Below, piece by piece: positions 33,222 through 42,189 of a stretch of DNA of 64,000 nucleotides. Under the pieces are notes generated by a model. The model made no database searches and was not told where the DNA came from. It saw only the letters and a program-made list of their open reading frames with translations. A program made the position numbers and the translations under genes. This DNA comes from Actinospineispora acaciae DSM 45401 (lineage in GTDB: Bacteria; Actinomycetota; Actinomycetes; Mycobacteriales; Pseudonocardiaceae), in the NCBI RefSeq assembly GCF_000620785.1, contig NZ_JIAI01000016.1, forward strand, positions 99,137-163,136, read 5' to 3'. Within the stretch, counting starts at the first letter, position 1, and each line of letters starts with the position of its first letter.

Positions 33222-35221
33222 CCCAAACCGAAAGCAACCGAACCGGACCGACAATCATCCTGATTGGCGGCCAGATGACCACCGACGATGGCGCCCGCCT
33301 CGATTCCCGCCAGCCCCTCGACGGCGATCGCCGCTCGGAGGTCATGCTGCGCAGTCTGTCGACCTCGCTCTTGTGGTGGCGAACCGCTAGCTCCCTGGCC
33401 ACGCCCCTCCTTGACGGCGCTGGCCCTGATGCCTTCGCGCTGTTAGTGAGTACTCAACGCACTATAGTCGAGTTGCGCCACGACGGCACGACACAACGCA
33501 CCAGGCTCAACGCCATGCTCCCCGGCGGAACTACCACCACGCAACTCATCCGCGTACTGGGCAATGAGCGCCTACCCGAGCACTACCAGGAGGCGCATAT
33601 CCTGCGCGACTGGTCGGACAATCACTACATCGGCACAATCGGAGTTAAACCCGGAGCGGCCGGGAAGCGCTGGCGTTTCCTGCGCGGCGGCGAGTACTAC
33701 CTTGCCTATGCGGTGAAGAAGATCAACCCTGTCATGATCATCGATACAACCGTCGCCATCTTCGACGGAATTACGGACTCCGATCGCGGGATGACATACT
33801 CCCAGCGCGAGCACGGGGCCCTCGGCCATCGATTCCGAGTATTAGAGGAAACGCGGTTGTTCTCCAATGATTCCGTACTGATACTGCCCCACACCTACAT
33901 GACAGAATCCTTTCTCGACCATTATAGCGAGTGGGTCGCGGCCGGCCGACCATCCACTGCAAGTCAAGACGAGGACTACTCCTGGCTGCGAAGCGCCCGA
34001 GCACTCGCCCATTCCGAGGACTACAATCCCGACGAGACTCCCGATCCCATGGAGCGCACGTTGCCCGTGCCCACCGAGGCCGATTTTCGAGTGACCGGGT
34101 TGATGGAGAACGCTCAGTGGCACGATTCCGCACATCTGGAAGCAAGCCGCGTCCTGCTACAGGCCCGCTACGACCTCAAGATCGGCATATGGGATTTGGC
34201 TCGGAACCCAACCCTGCGACAGACGCTACTTGACCCGACTCCCATCGCCGCACCACCTACCGCGACAGCCCCAATACCTGACGCCGCCCGCCGACGCGCT
34301 GAGGCGAGCATCGGCACGGAGCTCGGCCGCCGGGCCGCTGAAAAGAACACGTGGACAGCAATTCTCGCCAGCCTAGCTCCGATGATCCAACAGGGATGGG
34401 ATCCAGCCGACAAGTGGGGACGGAAATGGCACCTATGCCTACCACTCACCAAACCTCTGCTCGATCCCTACTACTCACATAATGACGAGCCGATCCCACT
34501 GGTACAGCTACAACTAACAATCAGCAAACGAACCAACACTATCAACATCAAGATACTCCGACCGAACCTGATCGGATTCGACGAATATTTCCACACTCGA
34601 CACGACGCATTCGAAGCCATCGCAGGCCCCTGCCACTACCCCTCAAGAGAAAACGAATTCCGCCGCATATGGACCGATACCGTCGGATGGACGGATGACG
34701 CCAACTGGGACAAGTGGGCAGCGGCGATGGCCAAACGCACCACTCGCTGGGTACAAGAGTTCGCACCTATACGCGAAGCCTACGAACGCCTATACACCGA
34801 CGAACCTGCCACCAGTGACATCGCCGCCCTTCCCGCACTCTGGCAACGTCCCAATGGGAGCCTCAAGCTCATCGCCCCTCTGCGCGGCATCGGCGCCGTC
34901 GGCGGCGCCGAAACCATCGCAAAGCTCACTACAGGGACCGAGCTCAAATTACAACGGGAGCCCCGTAATACCGAAGATCATAATGCTGTCGTCGTACACG
35001 ATCAGGCCGGCAGCCGATTGGGGTATGTCGCTCGAGAAATTTCCCGCCTACTTGCACCCGTAATGGATCCCCCCTCCGCTCCAACTTTTATCGCAGCGTT
35101 AGCCAAGCGACCCGAACCGAACCCACCCAGCGCCGCGCACCGCCAGTGGGACCCCATACTCCGATACGACGAGGTGCTCCTTTCCATCACCTGCCATGCA
35201 CGTCGGTCTGGCGGGCGATGA
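33218..35221 (+). CDS. HIRAN-domain protein coupled to the HNH-helicase
   Basis: 667 residues. Most of the protein is not recognised: residues about 40-540 contain soluble alpha/beta segments such as GEYYLAYAVKKINPVMIIDT and WHLCLPLTKPLLDPYYSH. Near residues 557-612 lies a HIRAN domain: GIGAVGGAETIAKLTTGTEL, KLQREPRNTEDHNAVVVHDQ and GSRLGYVAREISRLLAPVMD. HIRAN domains bind DNA ends or stalled forks (as in HLTF). GTG 33218 overlaps the helicase stop. The sequence is clearly less GC-rich than the neighbouring chromosome, with AT-ending codons, pointing to recent transfer. It probably supplies DNA-end recognition for the helicase-nuclease; this is inference. Confidence 0.7.
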   Translation: MTQTESNRTGPTIILIGGQMTTDDGARLDSRQPLDGDRRSEVMLRSLSTSLLWWRTASSLATPLLDGAGPDAFALLVSTQRTIVELRHDGTTQRTRLNAMLPGGTTTTQLIRVLGNERLPEHYQEAHILRDWSDNHYIGTIGVKPGAAGKRWRFLRGGEYYLAYAVKKINPVMIIDTTVAIFDGITDSDRGMTYSQREHGALGHRFRVLEETRLFSNDSVLILPHTYMTESFLDHYSEWVAAGRPSTASQDEDYSWLRSARALAHSEDYNPDETPDPMERTLPVPTEADFRVTGLMENAQWHDSAHLEASRVLLQARYDLKIGIWDLARNPTLRQTLLDPTPIAAPPTATAPIPDAARRRAEASIGTELGRRAAEKNTWTAILASLAPMIQQGWDPADKWGRKWHLCLPLTKPLLDPYYSHNDEPIPLVQLQLTISKRTNTINIKILRPNLIGFDEYFHTRHDAFEAIAGPCHYPSRENEFRRIWTDTVGWTDDANWDKWAAAMAKRTTRWVQEFAPIREAYERLYTDEPATSDIAALPALWQRPNGSLKLIAPLRGIGAVGGAETIAKLTTGTELKLQREPRNTEDHNAVVVHDQAGSRLGYVAREISRLLAPVMDPPSAPTFIAALAKRPEPNPPSAAHRQWDPILRYDEVLLSITCHARRSGGR

Positions 35222-35452
35222 GCCTGGCACCGGCGTCCAACCCGCGCGACCGCCATGGTCGGCAGGCTGACAGGTGACTCGCGGGCGTCAGGTACGGCCG
35301 CCACGATCATGCTGGTGGCTGGATCGACCGGCAGCAAATCCCCGGCCTGCGGCCGGATCGGCACGGACTTTGCCGTGCAGACGGTCTGTTTCCCGGATGT
35401 CGCCGCCAGGCGCCGCGCCGCTCAGTGTCTGTGGCGACGTAGAGCGGCGGGT

Positions 35453-37984
35453 TCAATGGTCCGTCGACGAGTCTTGAGCGTCGCTGTGCAGGTCTCGGAG
35501 CCTCTCGGCGCGTCGGGTGCGGGGGTTGTTGGGGCCGCGCCATTGTAGGCAGTCGGCGAGTAGCTGGTTGAGCTCCAGGCTTGCGCAATGTTGTTGGCCG
35601 GCTCGGCTTCTCCAGTATGCGAGAGCGGTCCGGGCATCGATGGTTCTGTCGTGATCGAAGCCATGAATCTCTGCGCTGAGAGTGACTACCTCCTCAAACC
35701 TGCGTGTCGCGTTGGGCGCGTCGCCTGTTTCCGCCGTAAAGTAGGCGATATTGACCATGGTCTCCAGAATGTAGGGATGCTTCTGCGGCAGGGAGTGTCG
35801 TTGTTCAGCGAGGAGTTCTTCGAGATCCTGGAGGGCACCGGCTGCGTCACCGCTGTTTCCCCGGAGGACGGCCAGGTTATTCCGAGTCCTAAAGATGCTC
35901 GGATGTTGGGGATCTAGAACCTTCTGCTGATCTTCTAGTAATCGCTTCCAGCTCGTAGCAGCCGTGCGCGGGTCGTCTTCCCCGTGGAGGAAGATGATGT
36001 TGTTACGAGTGGCAAAGGTGTCCGGGTGACCCCGCCCGAGCACCCTTTCCTGGTGGGCCAGTAACTCCTCAAGTGACTCGGGCGCGCCTGTGGCGACACC
36101 CAACCAATATATCGCGTTGTTGCGGGTTCGTAGCGTGTCGGGGTCGTCGGGACCGAGGCTGCGCTGCTGGTCGGCGTGCAGTTCCAGGTACAGCCGAGCG
36201 GCGCCATCCGCATCTCCGGTTTCACCTCGCCAATGCGCGAGGTATGCGCGGGTCGCCAGCACGGTGTGGTGGTGAGGGTCAAGGGCGCATAGTTCGGCCT
36301 GTAAGGCTTGTTCGAGCCAGCGCACCGCTTCCTGCGGATTTCCGTTCATCCCTCGCCAGTGGCCGAGGTTCGCCCGCGTCATCAGGGTATTCGGGTGATC
36401 ATGTCCCAGAAACTGGTCTTGCTGGTAGAAGGCGGAGGTCAGGGTGTTGATAGCCGTGGTGATGTCACCGGCTTCACCTTGCCAGCATCCGAGATCGTTC
36501 TCGGCGGTCAGGGTATCGGGGTGTTCTGGTCCGAGGATTCGCCGTGCCTCTCGCACCATCCGTTCCGTGTGGTCGACAGCGGCTGTGACGAGGCCGCTTT
36601 CACCGAGGCTTCGGCCCGCTCGCAACAACACCGAGCGAGCTGCACCACGCCAGAGCGCATCGGTGTGCCGGTCCGCCAGGGTCCCGGTGTTGGCACGCAG
36701 CACCTGTCCGAGCCGCGGATCCCGCTCGATCGTCGGCCAGTACTCGCTCAACGCCAAGCCAGCGGCCTGAGCGAGGACGTCCAGGTGCTCCTCGGTGAGT
36801 TGCTCGATGGTTGCGCGCTGGACCAACGGGTGCACACTTACAGCCCGCTGGGGATCGCTCGGGTTGATCGTGAGGAGGCTGAACCGGGCAAGATTGCGCA
36901 GCGCGTCGCGGCAATCCTGTGGTGATGCCGCAGCGAGCTCGAGTGGCGTCGAAGGGGCAGCGGCCATCACACCCACGTACTCGGTGATTTCTTCTGTCTC
37001 GAGCAGACCAGATGGGAAACCGTGCGGATCGAGCACGCTGGCGACTTGTAGCACCGGCCGGCACATACCTCCCGGCGCGAGCTGGTCGGCGGCGTCAACC
37101 GACAACGACCAGGTCACCGCAATGGTCGTCCGGTAGTCGTCGGCGAGGGCGTCGCGGGGAAACAGGTCGACCAAACTGCGGCGGCGATCGGCGAAACGCG
37201 CGGCGTAGCCGCCGCAGGTGTCGTCGCGGTCCAGAATGAACGCCGCCGCCTGGGCCAACGCCAGCGGAAGATGGTGCAGCGCCTCGACCAGTCCAGCGAT
37301 CTCGTTCGCCGGCTGCGGAGTGACCGCTGGCTCCAGTTTGGCGGCTAAGTAGGCGCATGCTTGATCGGGACTGAACACTCCGATGTCAATTCGGCGGCGA
37401 CCGTGCGCGGAGAGCACCGCATCGGTCCGCCGAGTGGTAATCAACACGCGACCTCGCGACCCGTCGGGCCAAAGGCCTTGTAAGTCAGCGGGGTCTGCGA
37501 GATCGTCGAGGACGATCAGCCAGGCGCGGTCGGTGTGTTGTAGCCAGGACAGGAACCACTCCGCCGCTCGCACCGCATCGCCAGTTCCCGCATGGCCCAG
37601 AGCGGCAGCTGCCTCGGCGTAGGTACTGATGATGCTCTCGCGACTAGTCGCGACGACCCACATCTCAAGATCGACCTCGTCGCTGCACCCGCGAGCATAA
37701 GCTACGGCGACCTGGGACTTGCCGGCGCCGCCCAGCCCAGACAGCACCGCGACGCGCGTGGATCCCGTCTCCGAGCCCAGATGCTGCTCCATCAGCCTTG
37801 ACTCATTCCGGACCTGGTAACAGTCCGCCGGTATGGGCACCGCTCCGACCCGGACCGGCCACCGATCCGCTGCACCAACAGAGTAGAAATGATTGATCTG
37901 CGTTGTGTGAGACCCGACCTGGATCCCCCGCGCGTACCGGGCGTCCACCATCTCACCCGCGTCAGACGCCCGCCGAAGGTTCAT
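35453..37984 (-). CDS. NB-ARC/TPR (STAND) protein with N-terminal amyloid-like motif
   Basis: 843 residues from ATG 37984; ATG 37951 and an upstream codon at 38038 are alternatives. Near the N-terminus is GIQVGSHTTQINHFY (20-34), a short motif of the kind found at the N-termini of actinobacterial STAND proteins. NB-ARC follows: Walker A LSGLGGAGKSQVA (81-93), Walker B WLIVLDDLADP, RVLITTRRTDA, and GLPL-like LHHLPLALAQAAAFIL. From about residue 450 to the end there are kinesin-light-chain-type TPR repeats (LGPEHPDTLTAENDL, LGHDHPNTLMTRANL, LGPDDPDTLRTRNNA and more). No effector domain is fused, so it would need a partner in trans. It lies inside the tRNA-Leu element near its right end. Confidence 0.82.
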   Translation of the reverse strand: MNLRRASDAGEMVDARYARGIQVGSHTTQINHFYSVGAADRWPVRVGAVPIPADCYQVRNESRLMEQHLGSETGSTRVAVLSGLGGAGKSQVAVAYARGCSDEVDLEMWVVATSRESIISTYAEAAAALGHAGTGDAVRAAEWFLSWLQHTDRAWLIVLDDLADPADLQGLWPDGSRGRVLITTRRTDAVLSAHGRRRIDIGVFSPDQACAYLAAKLEPAVTPQPANEIAGLVEALHHLPLALAQAAAFILDRDDTCGGYAARFADRRRSLVDLFPRDALADDYRTTIAVTWSLSVDAADQLAPGGMCRPVLQVASVLDPHGFPSGLLETEEITEYVGVMAAAPSTPLELAAASPQDCRDALRNLARFSLLTINPSDPQRAVSVHPLVQRATIEQLTEEHLDVLAQAAGLALSEYWPTIERDPRLGQVLRANTGTLADRHTDALWRGAARSVLLRAGRSLGESGLVTAAVDHTERMVREARRILGPEHPDTLTAENDLGCWQGEAGDITTAINTLTSAFYQQDQFLGHDHPNTLMTRANLGHWRGMNGNPQEAVRWLEQALQAELCALDPHHHTVLATRAYLAHWRGETGDADGAARLYLELHADQQRSLGPDDPDTLRTRNNAIYWLGVATGAPESLEELLAHQERVLGRGHPDTFATRNNIIFLHGEDDPRTAATSWKRLLEDQQKVLDPQHPSIFRTRNNLAVLRGNSGDAAGALQDLEELLAEQRHSLPQKHPYILETMVNIAYFTAETGDAPNATRRFEEVVTLSAEIHGFDHDRTIDARTALAYWRSRAGQQHCASLELNQLLADCLQWRGPNNPRTRRAERLRDLHSDAQDSSTDH

Positions 37985-38041
37985 CACGGCAGAGAATATC
38001 GGTATCGACGCCTCCAGCCCGCAGCATCGACCCGGCACGGA

Positions 38042-39847
38042 TCAGCCGGGCAGGTATCGCGCCTCGCCCCACCTCCTCCACCGAGCCACTAGACTGCCCC
38101 GCATGAACACCTGCTTGCGCGGGTGTGCCACGAAGTGGTGTTCGACTCCCCCCTCGGACACCCGCACTATCCCCCCGAGCGGTCGGATGCTCGCATCCAC
38201 CGCTCTGACCTCGGGGTCAAACACCAGCTCAAGGCGCACATCAGCGTAGATCTTCCGCAAGCGCACGGGGTTCGCCCTGTTCAGGTCCGTTTGATGTCGC
38301 TCAGCGCATCCAGCCGCGCGTACACCTCGGCGTCCGCCATCAGATCCGGCGCCGGTCCCACCGCATCCAACTCGGCACCCGCGGCGGCGCGCTGGGCCTG
38401 CGCGTCGTTGATCGAGTCGACCAGCGCTTCGGGATGCGCTCCGGCCTCGATCGCCTCGCGGAGGCGACGTAGCCGCGTCTCGGCATTGGCGAGCCGCCTC
38501 TTGATCCCCCGGCGCGCGCTCGTGTCGCCGGCTCGCCGATGCTGGTCGGCCAGCAGCGCGGCAACAGTTCGATCACGGTTCCCCGGATCGAGTGCCTCCC
38601 CGATCCACGCGTTCAGCGCCGGGTAGCACCCGCCCGCTCCGGCAGGTAGACATTCTTCGGATGGGCATCGAAGGCCGGCGAGCCAGGTGCGAGCGTGCGC
38701 GCCACACACCGGTAGTACTCCCGCCCGTGCTTGGGAGTGCCCTCCATCCTGCGCGAGCAGTACACGCACCGGACGCGCCCCGAAGCACGTAGGAATGCTT
38801 CGCCGGTCGTGCGCCGCGCTCCAGCTTGCGCCGAGCCTCCAGACCACCCGCCGCCCCGCGAGCGCCGCAACAGCTGCGCCTGGGTGAACGTCTCAACGCT
38901 CACGATCGCCGGATGCGCGGGCTCCCGAGAGGGGACTACCCGATCTGCGCTGGCCCGGTGTAGCGCGGGTTCTCCAGGATCGCCCGGACCGTGCTGCCCT
39001 GCCAGCCATCGGCCAGCCAATGACGATTCTGGTCCGGCCGCCGCGCCGAGGGGCACGGGACGCCCTCCCGGTTGAGGCTGTTCGCGATCGCCCGGTCTCC
39101 GTTGCCCTGCAGGTACTCAGCGAAGATCCGTCGCACTACCTCGGCCGAGAACTCGTCGATCGCCAGCACGCGCAGCCGGAAGCCCTCGCCCGCCTTGCGC
39201 GGGTTCGGGTGCGGTCCGGCATCCAGGCCTACGTAGCCGTACGGTGCCCGGCCGCCCTGATGCCGTCCCTCGTTGATCACCTGGGCGTCCATGGCCGCGC
39301 GTACACGGGCTTGGACGTGCTGGCGTTCCGACTCGCTCATGCCGCCGAGCACGCTCATCAGCATCTTGTGCGACGGGTTGCGGTTGTCGAACTTGCCGCC
39401 CAGCTCGGGGACGCACAGCTCGACGCCGTGGGCGGCTCACTTGGGCTCTGTCAGGGAAAACTGGTTCCCGAAACAGCATCGGGTGCCCTCCCCGACGACA
39501 ACGGCGCTCCAGCCCCAGTCGGCCCGCTTCAGCTGGGCCAGCAGCGCGGCGGCTTGTGTACCCCGCTCCCAGGGCACCGAACGTGACTGGCCGATGTCGA
39601 AGTACTGGGCGGCCACGGTCGCGCCGAGCGGCTCAACGAACTTGCGCGCGTTGCCGAGCTGCCAGCCGAGCGAGGTCTCTGGGTCCTGGTTGTCCTCGGT
39701 CGAGCAACGCCCGTCGAACGCCACCGGACCAATCCCCTGCTCCACTACCCTAGTCCGGCAAAAAAGCCTGGCCCTCCCGGGAGAATCCCCGCGGCAGCCG
39801 TGTATCTCATTCCTCTTCTGATGGTGCCATCTCCATCGCGAGTCCAC
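38042..39847 (-). pseudogene. decayed large serine recombinase (integrase)
   Basis: Fragments of one serine integrase lie in order but in different frames. Resolvase domain: GRCSTEDNQDPETSLGWQLG, which keeps the Ser, then YFDIGQSRSVPWER up to GNQFSLTEPK with an in-frame TGA at 39437. It resumes in the same frame: AAHGVELCVPELGG, LMSVLGGMSESERQHVQARV, GGRAPYGYVGLDAGPHPNPR and TVRAILENPRYTGPAQ, ending at a frameshift near 38936. Next come a zinc domain, VRCVYCSRRMEGTPKHGREYYRC, and a coiled coil, KRRLANAETRLRRLREAIEA, in other frames. Another shift at about 38280 leads to RLRKIYADVRLELVFDPEVR and the end. At least four lesions make it inactive. Its 3' end runs across the second tRNA-Leu repeat, so it probably belonged to another element at the same site. 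Confidence 0.85.
38147..38162 (+). repeat. attR: direct repeat of tRNA-Leu 3' end
   Basis: Exact 16-bp copy, TCCCCCCTCGGACACC, of 28500-28515 in the same orientation. Just upstream GTTCGAC replaces the GTTCAAG of the intact tRNA, so a T-loop-like fragment of a related tRNA-Leu is present. It marks the right end of the 9.6-kb element. On the minus strand the same bases encode VSEGG at the end of the serine integrase remnant. Confidence 0.8.
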
Positions 39848-39867
39848 GGACGACCACTACCCATCGA

Positions 39868-40538
39868 TCAGTTGGAACAATGTTCCGAGAAGCCATCCCG
39901 GTTGAAATTTGTCGCCAACTTGACGATCAGTGCACCCTCGCCGGGCATGACGCGCCCCGTAACACCGATGTCAACATGGAGCTCGCGCTGCGTTCTCCAT
40001 CCAGTCGGTCGCGAGGTCCACGACACCGCACTACGCGCCACTACGCCATCTGGAATCCATCCGAGATCGTACCTCCCGTCGACTATTCGTCCCGCCGGAA
40101 GCAGGAGCGTCGGCGTACGGATTGGTAAGTTTCTTTCATTTCGAACATGAACGTCGACAACATCTAATTGGTAATCTCTTCCTGGCTTTCGAGGCTTCTC
40201 GATAGGTGCGCTTTGCGCTCTTTGGTGATAGTTCTCGACCAGCAGTCGAGTGCGCGTGCTTCCGTCTCCTGCCACGGCATGCGTCCGTTCGCCGTGAGAT
40301 CTAAGTAAATATTAGACAGTTGCGCAGAATGGCCGGCGAGTCGATCGCGGCGAAAGAGAGTCAGTCCAGCGCCGAACGCGCCGACCGTTCCAACAGCTTG
40401 GGCAATATCGGACCCCGAACCGATGTCTGGCAAGTCGTCTCCCCCTCGATGTGGATACCCGGCGCTACGCCATTTCGGGCGGGGTCGGCGGTACGCTGAC
40501 TGTTCGGCCTCGTGTGGGACTCCTGAGGCTGGCGGCAC
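39868..40538 (-). pseudogene. frameshifted small hypothetical gene
   Basis: Two overlapping minus-strand frames look like one gene. The upstream frame has DIAQAVGTVGAFGAGLTLFR, a membrane-like segment, then RLAGHSAQLSNIYLDL. The downstream frame, entered near 40220, has DYQLDVVDVHVRNERNLPIR, a strand-rich part of the kind seen in small actinobacterial proteins of unknown role. Neither frame is complete alone. It sits among other broken mobile-DNA genes. Confidence 0.4.
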
Positions 40539-40760
40539 CTGTGAGTCGCCTCCCCGTCCTGGAGCGTCACGCGTAGTTGGGTCCTACTGAGTTCGGCGCA
40601 ACCCTGGGCGACACGCATGCGCCCGTGCCCCCAACTGACCCTGGTGCGGATTGAGGTTGATCGGAGTTGAAACGATCTCCAGCCGCAGTTCGATCGACGC
40701 TGTGGCGTCATCTTCTTGTGCGCGAACTTGTGCACGGTTATATCTGACGAGCAGGCGCTC
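40539..40760. other. 222-bp intergenic stretch
   Basis: No gene, tRNA or clear repeat was seen. It separates the frameshifted hypothetical gene from the restriction-modification remnant and has mixed GC, as in the rest of the decayed region. Confidence 0.4.
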
Positions 40761-42189
40761 TCACATCTCTTCAGCATCCCACAATGAGACGCCAGCCTTA
40801 CGTTTTAGAGCCTTACGAAAGTTGTCAGGGACTGGCAGCACGCCGGCGCTCGTCAGGTCGTCCACCGTGATGAGGTGCCCATCCAAAATCCCATCAAGTA
40901 ACGACGCCTGCGAAGGCTCAAGCTCCACACAACGACCCAAAACATTCAATAGATCTAATAACTGAGTCGTCATATCCGCCGACCAGCACTCGGCATTAAG
41001 GCAATCGAGCGGCGAAGTCCTGAGACCTACCGGATTCTTTTTGCGGTACGCAAACCACTTCTCGACAATTCGTCTACCCGAGACTTTATACTCCCACACA
41101 TTCACCGGCACTGGCGCGACGATTCCGTCCCCTACACGCACAGCCTCTGACTCTACCTCGTAACTAATAACGCCCGGCATGCGTTCTGAGGTGTCCGGTA
41201 TGTCGACCAACACTATAGGCCTATTCTTACTCAACCGCGGCTTCTGCCGAGGACGCCCGGCTTCTTCATCAACGAAGCGCTCGCCGAAGCTATGCAACCA
41301 GATCAACTCTCGTCCGATCTCGACAGCCTGATTCCAGAGAGTAACATCTCGGGTAATCGGTATTCGCACACCCGGAGAACGCTTGAGATCCGCCTTAAAT
41401 CTCTTCGTGTATGAAGGATTTGCAGCGACGGCCGCGCAGTAAGCGAGAAGATCTTCAGGAGTCAATCTTCCCCAACATACTGAGAAATCATATCAATGAG
41501 TCCCGGTGAAAAGTTCGCCGCAGTTCCGGAGGAATCTCGATACAGCGGATGCACTCGGCCACCATGATGACCGAGGAAATGATCCATGTCAGGAATTGCA
41601 TCCGTGAGGAGTAGTGCGGGCCCTGACGTAAGCGGTTGCTTGTGCTGCTCAGTGACGTAGACCTGACGAGGCCCATAGGTGGACCATAAGCTAGGACTCG
41701 GAGCATGCATTAGACGAGAATCAGCGATGATCCACTGCCGATCGAATGCACGACGTGCCACCTCGACCAATTCAGGGCAAGCCCCAACTTCATCAATAAA
41801 AGGGGGCAGCCTGACCGTCGGATCCGAAAGCGCATTCTTCGGATGCAACAGATTAGCATCACGTGATTCTCTGAAGAGGAGCTTCTTTTCCTCTCGACCG
41901 GCATTAACGATACGAGTCCAACGCTCCGCCAACACCTCTTCGACAGGTGAGTAAATCCACGTCCTGTTTGGTTTCACACCGGGCGCGGACCATGGCATTA
42001 GGTCGAGAATTGTCGGAAGCTTCGACCAAATCGAATTCGTCAATGGCGCAAATGGAGCCCGCCAATCCGTCGGACATTCCCGCCACGTCGATCGACCAGG
42101 GCGCCCCGGCATCGAGCACACCGTCACATACGGACACCAACTCAGGATGAGCGCGACGCACCCGCCCGCGTAGCGGCTGCTGCGTGGCG
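40761..42189 (-). pseudogene. 3' remnant of a type ISP restriction-modification enzyme
   Basis: Two frames that join at 41462-41465 encode the C-terminal target-recognition part of an LlaBIII/LlaGI-like type ISP enzyme, a single-chain nuclease-helicase-methyltransferase. Upstream frame: ILDLMPWSAPGVKPNRTWIY, LAERWTRIVNAGREEKKLLF, RAFDRQWIIADSRLMHAPSP, ALLLTDAIPDMDHFLGHHGG and LIDMISQYVGED, then TGA. Downstream frame, from TTG 41465: TPEDLLAYCAAVAANPSYTK, GRELIWLHSFGERFVDEEAG, WEYKVSGRRIVEKWFAYRKK and DLTSAGVLPVPDNFRKALKR. The nuclease, helicase and methyltransferase motifs are absent; the coding trace ends where the P-type ATPase gene begins. A one-base frameshift separates the halves. It was most likely truncated by a deletion or insertion and is inactive. 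Confidence 0.85.
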
